Origin: UMGS1663 sp046964515
Lineage (GTDB): Bacteria > Bacillota > Clostridia > TANB77 > CAG-508
Assembly: GCA_046964515.1 (NCBI GenBank)
Contig: JBKUYM010000002.1
Coordinates: forward strand, 62,001 to 126,000
Length of the DNA: 64,000 nucleotides
Direction: 5' to 3'
The number at the start of each line of letters is the position of its first letter. Position 1 is the stretch's first letter. Below, one piece after another: positions 42,708 to 51,369 of the stretch. Both the position numbers and the translations under genes were made by a program. A model generated the notes under the pieces. The model saw only the letters and a program-made list of their open reading frames with translations, was not told the origin of the DNA and made no database searches.

Positions 42708-44297
42708 ATGGCAATTAGAAAAATGATTCAAGATAGCGATCCTGAAATTAGACAAATTTCACAAGAAGTAGAAGAAATAGATGATAACATTATACAAATT
42801 ATTCAGGATATGAAAGATACTTTACATAGTACGCCTGGAATTGGTATTTCTGCTATCCAGATAGGAGAAGCTAAACGTATTATTTATATTCATTATGAAG
42901 AAAAACAGTATGTAGTAATTAATCCAGTTATTACCCAACAAGTTGGAAAGAAAACCGATATGGAAGGATGTCTGTCAGTAAAACGTAATGGTTTTTTCTA
43001 TGTATGTGGAGAAGTACAAAGAAGTTTTATTATAGAAATAGAAGGACAAAATGAGCAAGGAGAAAAGATACAGATTGTGGCAGATGGGATACTAGCTAGG
43101 GCTTTTCAACATGAAATAGACCATTTAAACGGTATTTTATACACAGATAAAATGATAGGACAATTACATACTTTTACAACAGAAGAAGAAAAACAGCAAT
43201 GGAAAGAAGAAAGAAAACTTAAAAAAAGAGGAAAAGTATTATTAGGCATGAGTGGTGGCGTTGATAGTTCTGTTGCCGCTATCTTATTACAAGAAGCAGG
43301 TTATGAAGTAATTGGTGCAACTATGAAATTGTGGGAAGAAGAAAATGAGGAAATAGAAAGTGGCTGTTGTTCACTTAGTGCTACGAATGATGCTAAAAGA
43401 GTATGTGATAAATTGGAAATTCCGCATTATACTTTAAACTGCAAAGCAGATTTTAAAAAATATGTTATAGATGATTTTGTAAATTGCTACCAATGTGCTA
43501 AAACACCAAATCCTTGTATAGAATGCAATCAATATTTGAAGTTTGGTATCTTTTACCAAAAAGCAGTGGAATTAGGATGCGATTATATAGCAACAGGTCA
43601 TTATGCTAAAATAGAATATGATGAACAATATAAAACGTATGTTATGAAAAAGGCAAGGGCAGAGGCAAAAGATCAAACTTATTTTTTATATCGCATGCCA
43701 AGAGAGGTATTGCCAAAGGTTTTATTTCCATTAGAAGAACTAACAGATAAGAATTTAGTTAGAAAAATTGCACAAGCACATGAATTGTTAGTTGCGCATA
43801 AAAAAGATAGTCAAGAAGTATGTTTTATACCAAATGATAATTATACAAAATTTTTAGAAAAGCAAAACAAGATAGAAGGAATTAAACCAGGAAATATTGT
43901 TTTAGAAAGTGGTGAGGTGGTAGGAAAGCATAGAGGTCTATTATATTATACGATAGGGCAAAGAAAAGGATTAGGAATTAGTTATCAGGTACCTTTATAT
44001 GTTTTAAGATTAGATGCTACTAAAAATGAGGTAGTTGTAGGGGAAGAAAAACAGCTATATCAAAAAACGTTGTATGCTAATCAATTAAATTTCTTATTGG
44101 AGGTAGACAAAAATAAACAAATGGAAGTTACTGCTAAAGTGAGATATCGTTCAAAAGAAGCCAAAGCTACTATTGTATGGAAGGATGAGCAATGTGTAGA
44201 AGTGAATTTTGAAGAACCACAAAGGGCTATTACACCAGGGCAATCAGTAGTATTTTATTTAGGAGATGTTGTTTTAGGTGGTGGAAAAATTGTTTAA
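42708..44297 (+). CDS. Peptide deformylase-MnmA (tRNA 2-thiouridylase) fusion
   Basis: One uninterrupted 529-residue frame joins two enzymes. Residues ~1-160 are a peptide deformylase: motif 1 GIGISAIQ, motif 2 EGCLS (metal Cys), motif 3 QHEIDHLNG (HExxH). A charged linker (about 160-180) leads into a complete MnmA: PP-loop GMSGGVDSSVAAILL, GATMKLW, the CNQYLKFG region, ATGHYAKI, QTYFLYR, and the second catalytic cysteine in SQEVCFIP. Def removes N-terminal formyl groups from nascent proteins; MnmA makes s2U34 in tRNA using sulfur from a cysteine desulfurase (one is at 51370). Both active sites look intact. Confidence 0.9.
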   Translation: MAIRKMIQDSDPEIRQISQEVEEIDDNIIQIIQDMKDTLHSTPGIGISAIQIGEAKRIIYIHYEEKQYVVINPVITQQVGKKTDMEGCLSVKRNGFFYVCGEVQRSFIIEIEGQNEQGEKIQIVADGILARAFQHEIDHLNGILYTDKMIGQLHTFTTEEEKQQWKEERKLKKRGKVLLGMSGGVDSSVAAILLQEAGYEVIGATMKLWEEENEEIESGCCSLSATNDAKRVCDKLEIPHYTLNCKADFKKYVIDDFVNCYQCAKTPNPCIECNQYLKFGIFYQKAVELGCDYIATGHYAKIEYDEQYKTYVMKKARAEAKDQTYFLYRMPREVLPKVLFPLEELTDKNLVRKIAQAHELLVAHKKDSQEVCFIPNDNYTKFLEKQNKIEGIKPGNIVLESGEVVGKHRGLLYYTIGQRKGLGISYQVPLYVLRLDATKNEVVVGEEKQLYQKTLYANQLNFLLEVDKNKQMEVTAKVRYRSKEAKATIVWKDEQCVEVNFEEPQRAITPGQSVVFYLGDVVLGGGKIV

Positions 44298-44326
44298 AAA
44301 ATAAAAACGAATTTTCGCTAAAAAGG

Positions 44327-44355
44327 TTGAAACTACATAAAGAAAATGATAAAAT
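44327..44355 (+). promoter_or_regulatory. Promoter of the 44389 gene
   Basis: TTGAAA (44327-44332), 17 bp, TAAAAT (44350-44355). Confidence 0.6.
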
Positions 44356-44388
44356 AGATAATAGAATATTCGAGGAAGAGGTGATAGA

Positions 44389-44634
44389 ATGCCAAAAGAA
44401 GGGATATGTCTACAAAACCAAATCGGAGAAATATATACTATTTTAAATGAAATAAAAGAAGAACAACAAAAAACAAATACCACGTTACAAAAGAATTATG
44501 CTGTGGTTATGAAAAAACTTTCGAAATTACAAGAATATAACCAAATTGACGATATGACAAATCAAGTTTTTGACAAAAGGTTATGTGGTATGGAAGAGGC
44601 AATTATCAAGATAGCAGGTAATCAAAATTTATGA
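44389..44634 (+). CDS. Small coiled-coil protein
   Basis: I do not recognise this 81-residue protein. Residues ~10-50 form a probable coiled coil (IGEIYTILNEIKEEQQKTN), and there are two cysteines but no membrane segment. It has its own promoter, AGAGGTGAT upstream of the ATG, and a following hairpin, so it is probably a real monocistronic gene. Function unknown. Confidence 0.5.
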   Translation: MPKEGICLQNQIGEIYTILNEIKEEQQKTNTTLQKNYAVVMKKLSKLQEYNQIDDMTNQVFDKRLCGMEEAIIKIAGNQNL

Positions 44635-44689
44635 AAGAAGGAGAGCTATTCTCCTTTTCTATCATAAAGTAGAAATAAATAAAAAAGAA

Positions 44690-44720
44690 AAAGACTGTAA
44701 AACTAGAATTTACAGTCTTT
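44690..44720. terminator. Bidirectional terminator
   Basis: Perfect 12-bp stem AAAGACTGTAAA / TTTACAGTCTTT between convergent genes. Confidence 0.85.
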
Positions 44721-45563
44721 TTAATGTATGGGATTGGTAATAGAAAGTAAATCATAAAATGTTTTAAAAGTATATCCTTGCTGTTTTAAATAGATAATAG
44801 AATCATTTAAAGCAGTATAAGATTTGCTAACATCGCTTGTATCATGCATTAAAATGACTAAACTTTGCTTGTTTTCACAGGTTTTTTTGAGATTTTCTAA
44901 TAATTGAGAAGCACTATATTTTTTCAAAGAATCACTATTTAATGCATTCCAGTCTACATAGCAATATCCAATTTCCTTTAAATATTGTTTACAATTTTTT
45001 TTGGCAGTAGCATAATTTTTACTTTGTGAACCGTTAGGAAAACGAAATATATGAGAATGGTAGTTTGCAACATCAATTGCTTCAGAAATAGCCGCATCTG
45101 CTGTTAGAATTTCCTCAATAAAACTATCTTTGCTTTGGTATAATTTACTATTTTTATGGGAATAGGTATGATTAGCAATAAAATTGCCTTCCTCATAAGC
45201 TCTTTTTACAATAGCAGGAAATTCTTTTACGCGATAGCCGATGACAAAGAAACTACCATGAATTTGATGTTCTTTTAAAATATCTAAAATTTGTGGTGTA
45301 GCAATTTTAGTAGGACCATCATCAAAGGTTAAATAAGCTACTTTTTCTTCTCCATGATAGAGCCCATCTAATTTATTTTGTAAATCGGTTACTAAACTAA
45401 AATCTAAAGTTTCTTCAGGAGATAAAGAAACTTTAGAAGGTGTATTACAACTATTTTCATCTCCAGAAGCATATATCTGATAAAAGAGAATGCAAAGAAA
45501 TAAAATTGCCAGAACACCTATAAAAATAGCAATATGTTTTTTGGTTAGAATGATTGATTTCAT
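44721..45563 (-). CDS. Membrane-anchored polysaccharide deacetylase
   Basis: A 280-residue carbohydrate esterase family 4 (NodB) protein with one N-terminal helix (about residues 11-32), so the enzyme domain faces the wall. Catalytic motifs in order: TFDDGPT (base and metal Asp), HTYSH (metal His), RFPNGS, DWN and LMHD. It probably deacetylates peptidoglycan sugars, a common lysozyme-resistance modification; sporulation-specific roles are possible. Ends at a bidirectional terminator. Confidence 0.9.
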   Translation of the reverse strand: MKSIILTKKHIAIFIGVLAILFLCILFYQIYASGDENSCNTPSKVSLSPEETLDFSLVTDLQNKLDGLYHGEEKVAYLTFDDGPTKIATPQILDILKEHQIHGSFFVIGYRVKEFPAIVKRAYEEGNFIANHTYSHKNSKLYQSKDSFIEEILTADAAISEAIDVANYHSHIFRFPNGSQSKNYATAKKNCKQYLKEIGYCYVDWNALNSDSLKKYSASQLLENLKKTCENKQSLVILMHDTSDVSKSYTALNDSIIYLKQQGYTFKTFYDLLSITNPIH

Positions 45564-45722
45564 AATATTTATTTCACCTAAAGAAACTATATGCGTAAAA
45601 AAAATAAAAATGATAACATGACAAGCTTAAATAAATCTTAAAATTTTTATATTAGTATTGCTAAATGGGTAAAATAACGGTAAAATAAGCCTATATTCAT
45701 GAACAAGGGAGTAGAAAGAAAA

Positions 45723-47114
45723 ATGAAAAAGACATTGAAATTTTTTATAGTGTTATATTTAGCAAAGTTAGCAAGAATTGCTTTAAAAATAATAGGAAGA
45801 GATGCTACTTATTTTCCAGGGAAATTAGCAGTTACTTTATGCCCTGATTTCTTGGGACGTATAGATAAACCTAAGACCATTATTGGCGTTACAGGAACCA
45901 ATGGAAAAACGACAGTATGCAATATGATAGAAGATACTTTAAGAGACAATGGCTATGATTTTATGGATAACCATTTAGGCTCTAATATTAATTCTGGAAT
46001 TGCATCTACGTTGATTGAAAATGCTACTTTAAGCGGAAAAGTAAAAAAAGAAATGGCAGTTTTTGAAATAGATGAAAGAAGTGCAGTTAAAGTATATCCT
46101 TATGTGATTCCTACTTATTTAGTGTGTACCAACTTATTTAGAGATTCTTTAAAAAGAAATGCACATACAGAATTTATTTTTGATATTTTAAACCGAAATA
46201 TACCAAGTAAAACAAAACTTATTTTAAATGGTGATGACTTGATTGTCAGTAACCTAGCTGAAAAGAATGAACGTGTTTATTTTGGAATAGAGCGTTTAAA
46301 TACGGATACAGATGTATGTCATAATATCGCAAGGGATATTACGGTATGTCCAAAATGTGATAGTAAATTAGTATATGATTTTGTAAGATATCATCATATT
46401 GGACGAGCACATTGCAGTAAATGTGATTTTACTTCTCCAAACATAGATTATGATGTAACGAATCTAGATTTTGAAAATATGAAAATGACTATACAAAGTA
46501 AGGGAAAAGAAGAACAATATGATTTAATTAATAATAATATCATTAATATTTATAATATGTTGGCAACGATAAGTGTTCTAAGAGAATTAAATATAGACCC
46601 AAAAGCCATTAATGAATCATTAAAAAAACAAGAGATTGTGGATACCAGATATAGTAAAGAAATGATAGATGGCATTGAAATTGTAACCCATTTAGCAAAA
46701 GGAATGAATCCTATTGCTTGTTCTAGAGTGTTTGATTATGTAAGAAAAGAAAAAGGAAATAAAGCTGTTATTTTGTTATTAGATGATTTACATGAAGCGG
46801 CTAATTCTTCAGAAAATATCGCTTGGCAATATGATACAGATTATGAATTTTTAAATGATGATTCAATTAAGCAAATTTTAATGGCAGGTGCTAGACATTT
46901 AGACGGTTATGTCAGATTGCAAATAGCCGGTGTACCAAAAGAAAAAATTATACATCAAAGAAATGAATTAGAATTAGTAAATGCACTTTGTTTAAAAGGA
47001 ATTGATAAAATATTTATTTTACATGATTTATATGCGATTTCATTAAAAAATAAAATCAAAGAAAGAGTAGAAATGAAGATAAGACAGCAAAAAGAAGAAT
47101 TGTCAGAAGAATAG
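45723..47114 (+). CDS. murT: Lipid II isoglutaminyl synthase subunit MurT
   Basis: A 463-residue Mur-ligase-like protein. ATP-binding GVTGTNGKTTVCNM, a four-cysteine zinc ribbon inserted in the central domain (CPKCDSK and CSKCDF), and the C-terminal DUF1727 domain containing AWQYDTDYEF, the region that contacts GatD. In the known system MurT activates the D-Glu of lipid II and GatD supplies ammonia. The start at 45723 follows AGGGAG; an ATG at 45699 has no such site. gatD follows at 18 bp. Confidence 0.9.
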   Translation: MKKTLKFFIVLYLAKLARIALKIIGRDATYFPGKLAVTLCPDFLGRIDKPKTIIGVTGTNGKTTVCNMIEDTLRDNGYDFMDNHLGSNINSGIASTLIENATLSGKVKKEMAVFEIDERSAVKVYPYVIPTYLVCTNLFRDSLKRNAHTEFIFDILNRNIPSKTKLILNGDDLIVSNLAEKNERVYFGIERLNTDTDVCHNIARDITVCPKCDSKLVYDFVRYHHIGRAHCSKCDFTSPNIDYDVTNLDFENMKMTIQSKGKEEQYDLINNNIINIYNMLATISVLRELNIDPKAINESLKKQEIVDTRYSKEMIDGIEIVTHLAKGMNPIACSRVFDYVRKEKGNKAVILLLDDLHEAANSSENIAWQYDTDYEFLNDDSIKQILMAGARHLDGYVRLQIAGVPKEKIIHQRNELELVNALCLKGIDKIFILHDLYAISLKNKIKERVEMKIRQQKEELSEE

Positions 47115-47131
47115 AAAAGAAGGGAAGAAAA

Positions 47132-47839
47132 ATGGAAAATACGAAGACAATAGAAATATTATTTCCAGAGTTTTGTAATTTATATGGTGATATTAGTAAT
47201 ATGCAATATTTAAAAAAATGTATGGAGAATGCTAATTTTATAGAAACAGCTTTTGATGAAGAGCCTACTTTTGTAAAACAAAAGGTTGATTTTATATATC
47301 TGGGGCCTATGACAGAAAGAATGCAAGAAAAAGTTATTAAAAAATTACAAGCATATCGTGATAGAATACAAACATTAATAGAAGAAAATGTGGTGTTCTT
47401 ATTTACTGGAAATGCCATAGAAGTTTTAGGAGCGTATATAGAAAATGAAGATGGTACTAGAATAGAAGCACTTAATCTATTTCCAATTCATAGCAAAAGA
47501 GATATGATGCATAGACATAATAGTCATTTCATAGGTAAATTTGAGGATATAGAAATTGTAGGGTTTAAGAGCCAATTTAGTATGAGTTATGGTGATAATG
47601 GGCAAGATTATTTTGCTGTGGTAGAAAAAGGAATAGGGTTAAATAGTGAGTCAAAATTAGAAGGTATTAGAAAGAATAATTTATTAGCTACGTATGTAAT
47701 TGGTCCCATTTTAATTTTAAATCCTTTGTTTACCAAAAGGATTATACAAATGATGGGGATTAAAGAACCTAAGCTAGCTATTGAAGAAGATGTCATGTCA
47801 GCTTATGAGCAAAGATTAATAGAATTTAAGGGGTTATAG
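47132..47839 (+). CDS. gatD: GatD-like glutamine amidotransferase homologue lacking catalytic Cys and His
   Basis: A 235-residue partner of MurT. The fold signatures are there (FPEFCNLYGDISNMQYLK, YLGPMTERMQ), but the nucleophile elbow reads FLFTGNAIEVLG where GatD has ICGGYQ-x-LG, so Cys is replaced by Thr. The other catalytic position reads ATYVIGPILILN where GatD has GTYLHGPILPKN, so His is replaced by Ile. It cannot act as a class I glutaminase by the usual mechanism. It may be structural, or the pair may use free ammonia. The rest of the frame is intact, and gene order with murT is conserved. Confidence 0.8.
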   Translation: MENTKTIEILFPEFCNLYGDISNMQYLKKCMENANFIETAFDEEPTFVKQKVDFIYLGPMTERMQEKVIKKLQAYRDRIQTLIEENVVFLFTGNAIEVLGAYIENEDGTRIEALNLFPIHSKRDMMHRHNSHFIGKFEDIEIVGFKSQFSMSYGDNGQDYFAVVEKGIGLNSESKLEGIRKNNLLATYVIGPILILNPLFTKRIIQMMGIKEPKLAIEEDVMSAYEQRLIEFKGL

Positions 47840-47843
47840 AAGA

Positions 47844-48461
47844 ATGATTAAAAATATCGTATTTGATGTGGGAAATGTTTTAGTCGATTTTAAGCCAAAA
47901 GAATATATTGCCAAGTTTTCTTTTTCAAAAGAAGTGCAAGAACAACTTTATGAAATTGTTTTTAAGAGTCCAGAGTGGTTGGAATGTGATAGAGGAATCT
48001 ATTCTACTATTGCAGAATATAGAGATATATTAATACAGCAAAATCCAAATTTAAAAGAACCATTGGAACAAGTGTTACATACTGATTGGGTAAAAATGCA
48101 TATAGAGAAACAAGATACAATAGCGTGGTTAAAAGAAATGAAAAATAGAGGTTATCATATTTATCTATTTTCTAATTGTGCACAAGAAACATTTGAATAT
48201 ATGAAAACATTGTCTTTTTATCCATATATAGAAGGCGGTGCGTATTCTTTTGAAAAACATTGGTGTAAACCAGAAGAAGAATTGTATCAGTATTTATTCA
48301 AAAAATATTTAATAAAACCAGAGGAAAGTATTTTTCTTGATGATAATGTAGATAATATAAAGCAAGCCAAGATTTGTAAAATGCATGGCATTGTTTTTGA
48401 AAATATAGATAAGGCTAAGCAAAGCGTAGAAGCAATTATAAAAGAAGAGGAAAAAATATGA
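47844..48461 (+). CDS. HAD-superfamily hydrolase (YihX-like)
   Basis: A 205-residue HAD-IA phosphatase. Motif I FDVGNVLVDF is the G-N variant seen in the YihX-like family; motif II LFSNC, motif III with KPEEELYQYL and motif IV FLDDNVDNI are in order. Substrate unknown, probably a sugar or nucleotide phosphate. It starts 4 bp after gatD and overlaps the next Nudix gene by ATGA, so it is part of a translationally coupled run. Confidence 0.85.
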   Translation: MIKNIVFDVGNVLVDFKPKEYIAKFSFSKEVQEQLYEIVFKSPEWLECDRGIYSTIAEYRDILIQQNPNLKEPLEQVLHTDWVKMHIEKQDTIAWLKEMKNRGYHIYLFSNCAQETFEYMKTLSFYPYIEGGAYSFEKHWCKPEEELYQYLFKKYLIKPEESIFLDDNVDNIKQAKICKMHGIVFENIDKAKQSVEAIIKEEEKI

Positions 48462-49024
48462 ATTTAAGAAAAGAAATAGAGGCGTATATTCCTTTTGATG
48501 AAACAGAAGAAGCAGATAAACGTGTTATTTTAACATTTATGGATCATTTCCAAGATGTATTGACTAGAAATAATGAAATAGGTCACTTTACAACTTCTGC
48601 ATTTATTGTGAATCATCAAAGAACCAAAGTATTAATGATTTATCATAATATTTATCAATCTTGGGCATGGGTTGGTGGACATGCAGATGGAGAGGAAAAT
48701 TTAGAAGAGGTTATCAAAAAAGAAATTGCAGAAGAAACCGGAATAGAACATATAAAATTTTTAAAAGAAGGTATTTTTGCAATAGAGGATTTAATAGTAA
48801 CACCACATTATAAAAGGGGAAAATTTGTGCCAGCACATTTGCATTTTGATGTTACTTATCTAGTAGAAGCAGACGAAAAAGAAATGATTCGTATGAAAAA
48901 AGATGAAAATAGTGGAGTAAAATGGATTCCTATAGAAAAAGTAGTAGAAAGTAGTACAGAAGAACATATGAAACCAATTTATCAAAAATTAATGGATAAA
49001 TTAGAAGCTATTGAGAAATCATAA
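48458..49024 (+). CDS. Nudix hydrolase
   Basis: A 188-residue Nudix enzyme with a complete box GGHADGEENLEEVIKKEIAEETGI. A stretch of about 45 residues precedes the domain. The start overlaps the HAD stop (ATGA), so both are made from one message. HAD-Nudix neighbours often act in nucleotide or house-cleaning metabolism; the substrate is not predictable. Confidence 0.85.
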   Translation: MNLRKEIEAYIPFDETEEADKRVILTFMDHFQDVLTRNNEIGHFTTSAFIVNHQRTKVLMIYHNIYQSWAWVGGHADGEENLEEVIKKEIAEETGIEHIKFLKEGIFAIEDLIVTPHYKRGKFVPAHLHFDVTYLVEADEKEMIRMKKDENSGVKWIPIEKVVESSTEEHMKPIYQKLMDKLEAIEKS

Positions 49025-49039
49025 AATAGAAACAAGAAG

Positions 49040-49073
49040 ATAAGTTACGAAAAAAATAGTAACTTATTTTTTT
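49040..49073 (+). terminator. Terminator after the murT-Nudix operon
   Basis: Stem ATAAGTTAC / GTAACTTAT followed by TTTTTTT. Confidence 0.8.
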
Positions 49074-49085
49074 AAGGAGGAAAAA

Positions 49086-50660
49086 ATGTCTAGTATTATT
49101 TATTATCATGGGGATATTCTTACCATGGAAGAAGAAAAGGTGTATCCAGAGGCTGTTTTTGTAAAAGAAGGTGTTATAGAGAAAGTAGGGACATTAGAAG
49201 AGATAGAAGCTTTAAGAGAAGAAAATACCCAAATGTTTGACTTAAAAGGAAATACCCTGTTACCTGGTTTTATAGATGCCCATAGTCATATAACAGCTTT
49301 AGCAAAAACACTTGCTTATGTGAATTTAGCAGATTGCCAATCTATACAACAAATAATAGACAAATTGAAAAAATATATAGAAACAAAAGAGATAAAAGAA
49401 GGACAATGGGTTATTGGTGTTGGCTATGACCATAACTTTTTGAAAGAAAAAAGACACCCTGATAAAATAGATTTAGATAAAGTATCCAAAACATATCCGA
49501 TTTTAATTAGTCATATTTCAGGACATATGGGAGTGGTTAACACACAAGGTTTAAATGAAATGCAGATTAATGAGTATACAAAAAATCCAGAAGGTGGTAG
49601 TTATGGAAGAATGGAAAATTCTTTAGAGCCTAATGGCTATCTAGAAGAAACCGTTTTTCTTTATCAGGCAAAGGTAGTAGGAACGTTATCAAAACAGATA
49701 CAGTTAACATTATTAGAAGAAGCACAAAAGATTTATTTAGAAAGTGGTATTACAACCGTACAAGATGGATTAACGAGACAAGCAGATTTTGAAATCTTAA
49801 AAGAAATGGCAGAAGAGGGAAAATTAGGCTTAGATGTGGTTAGTTATATTGATATGGGAGAAAAAAATAGTGTAATAGAAAAAAATCGAAGCTATGTAAA
49901 ACAATACCAGCATCATTTAAAAATTGGTGGGTATAAAATTGTGTTAGATGGTTCTCCACAAGCAAAAACGGCGTGGCTTACAAATCCATACGAGGGGGAA
50001 ACAAGTTATAGAGGGTATCCTTCTAAAACAGATGAAGAAGTACAAGCGTTTGTGCATGAAGCAATGCGAAAAGATAGACAATTATTAGCGCATTGTAATG
50101 GAGATGCAGCTGCTGAACAATTTATTCGAATGTATGAAGTAGAAAAGAAAATGCAAAAAGAAGATATAGATATTAGACCAGTTATGATACATGCACAAAC
50201 GGTTAGAAAGGACCAGTTAGAGAAAATGAAACAAATAGGCATCATACCTTCTTTCTTTATTGCACATATTTATTACTGGGGAGATATCCATATACAAAAC
50301 TTAGGTCTACAAAGAGCTAGTAGAATTAGTCCTGCAAAAGAAGCAGTAGATTTAAATATGTGTTTCACCTTTCATCAAGATACACCTGTTATCCAGCCTA
50401 ATATGTTAGAGACTATTTGGTGTGCAGTAAATCGAATCACAAAAAAGGGGAATATCTTGGGAAAAGAACAATGTATAGATGTATATGATGCTTTAAAAGC
50501 AGTTACCATTCATGCTGCTTATTCTTATTTTGAAGAAAAAGAAAAAGGCTCTATAAAAGAAGGTAAAAAAGCACAATTCGTTATCTTAAATCAGAATCCT
50601 TTAAAAATACCGAAAGAACAAATTAATAAAATAAAAGTAATGCAGACGATAATAAACTAA
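49086..50660 (+). CDS. YtcJ-like amidohydrolase
   Basis: A 524-residue amidohydrolase-superfamily protein (Amidohydro_3). The metal motif DAHSH, later LLAHCNGD and IHAQTV, and the ending GSIKEGKKAQFVILNQNPL are typical of YtcJ-like enzymes. Cytoplasmic, no signal peptide. The natural substrate of this family is largely unknown, with N-acyl or formyl amines suggested. AAGGAGG precedes the ATG. Confidence 0.85.
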   Translation: MSSIIYYHGDILTMEEEKVYPEAVFVKEGVIEKVGTLEEIEALREENTQMFDLKGNTLLPGFIDAHSHITALAKTLAYVNLADCQSIQQIIDKLKKYIETKEIKEGQWVIGVGYDHNFLKEKRHPDKIDLDKVSKTYPILISHISGHMGVVNTQGLNEMQINEYTKNPEGGSYGRMENSLEPNGYLEETVFLYQAKVVGTLSKQIQLTLLEEAQKIYLESGITTVQDGLTRQADFEILKEMAEEGKLGLDVVSYIDMGEKNSVIEKNRSYVKQYQHHLKIGGYKIVLDGSPQAKTAWLTNPYEGETSYRGYPSKTDEEVQAFVHEAMRKDRQLLAHCNGDAAAEQFIRMYEVEKKMQKEDIDIRPVMIHAQTVRKDQLEKMKQIGIIPSFFIAHIYYWGDIHIQNLGLQRASRISPAKEAVDLNMCFTFHQDTPVIQPNMLETIWCAVNRITKKGNILGKEQCIDVYDALKAVTIHAAYSYFEEKEKGSIKEGKKAQFVILNQNPLKIPKEQINKIKVMQTIIN

Positions 50661-50767
50661 AAAATAAAATTTATGTAAAAAAATGGAATTCTTGGAAAAT
50701 ATAGTGTATACTATTCGGTATAAAGTTAGAAAATATCTCTCAATATTACAATTATATTACAAAAGTG

Positions 50768-50796
50768 TTGCAAAAATATTACAAACGTGATATAAT
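50768..50796 (+). promoter_or_regulatory. Promoter of the 50828 gene
   Basis: TTGCAA (50768-50773), a 17-bp spacer, TATAAT (50791-50796). Confidence 0.75.
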
Positions 50797-50827
50797 AACA
50801 GTATATTCAAAAGAGAAGGTGAAAGTT

Positions 50828-51160
50828 ATGGAAGTAATGGCAATAATTACAATATTACTTTCGGTAATATTTTTATTAATCATTTATGCAATTATGCAAT
50901 TAAAATTAGCAGGTATTAAGGTTAAAGACTTTTGGAGCTTTATAGAAGCCAACCAAATGCTAGATAAATTACATGCTTTTTCTAAAAAGTATGAAAAAAT
51001 GAGTGCACAAGAACAAGTCATATTTTTAATGGAAGCAGAGAAAGTATTTGATGCTTTTGATAAAATCCCTACTATGGTATGGGAAGAAGAATACAGTAAA
51101 TATACAGACGTCTTAGATACTTATAAAAATATTAAAGTATTAAGATGGGTTTCCAATTAA
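50828..51160 (+). CDS. Hypothetical single-pass membrane protein
   Basis: A 110-residue protein: one N-terminal membrane helix (about residues 3-25) and a soluble helical domain (starts KVKDFWSFIEANQMLDKL). The start at 50828 follows AAGGTG and lies after a good promoter; an upstream in-frame ATG at 50765 lies before the promoter and is excluded. Function unrecognised. Strong terminator downstream, so monocistronic. Confidence 0.6.
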   Translation: MEVMAIITILLSVIFLLIIYAIMQLKLAGIKVKDFWSFIEANQMLDKLHAFSKKYEKMSAQEQVIFLMEAEKVFDAFDKIPTMVWEEEYSKYTDVLDTYKNIKVLRWVSN

Positions 51161-51191
51161 TTTGTTTTAACATAAAAATTTTATATAGGAA

Positions 51192-51236
51192 AAATAAACT
51201 ATTTTAGATAACTCCCTAAAATAGTTTATTTTTTTG
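51192..51236 (+). terminator. Terminator
   Basis: Perfect 15-bp stem AAATAAACTATTTTA / TAAAATAGTTTATTT and a T run. Confidence 0.85.
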
Positions 51237-51369
51237 TAGAAATTTTTATATTCAGGAAGTTTATAAGGGCAAAATCAGTATAATATATTTTAAAATAACA
51301 ATAATAAGAATAGCGAAAAAGAAAGTGAATAAAATAGAATAAAAAAATACAAGATAGGAAGGATAAAAA

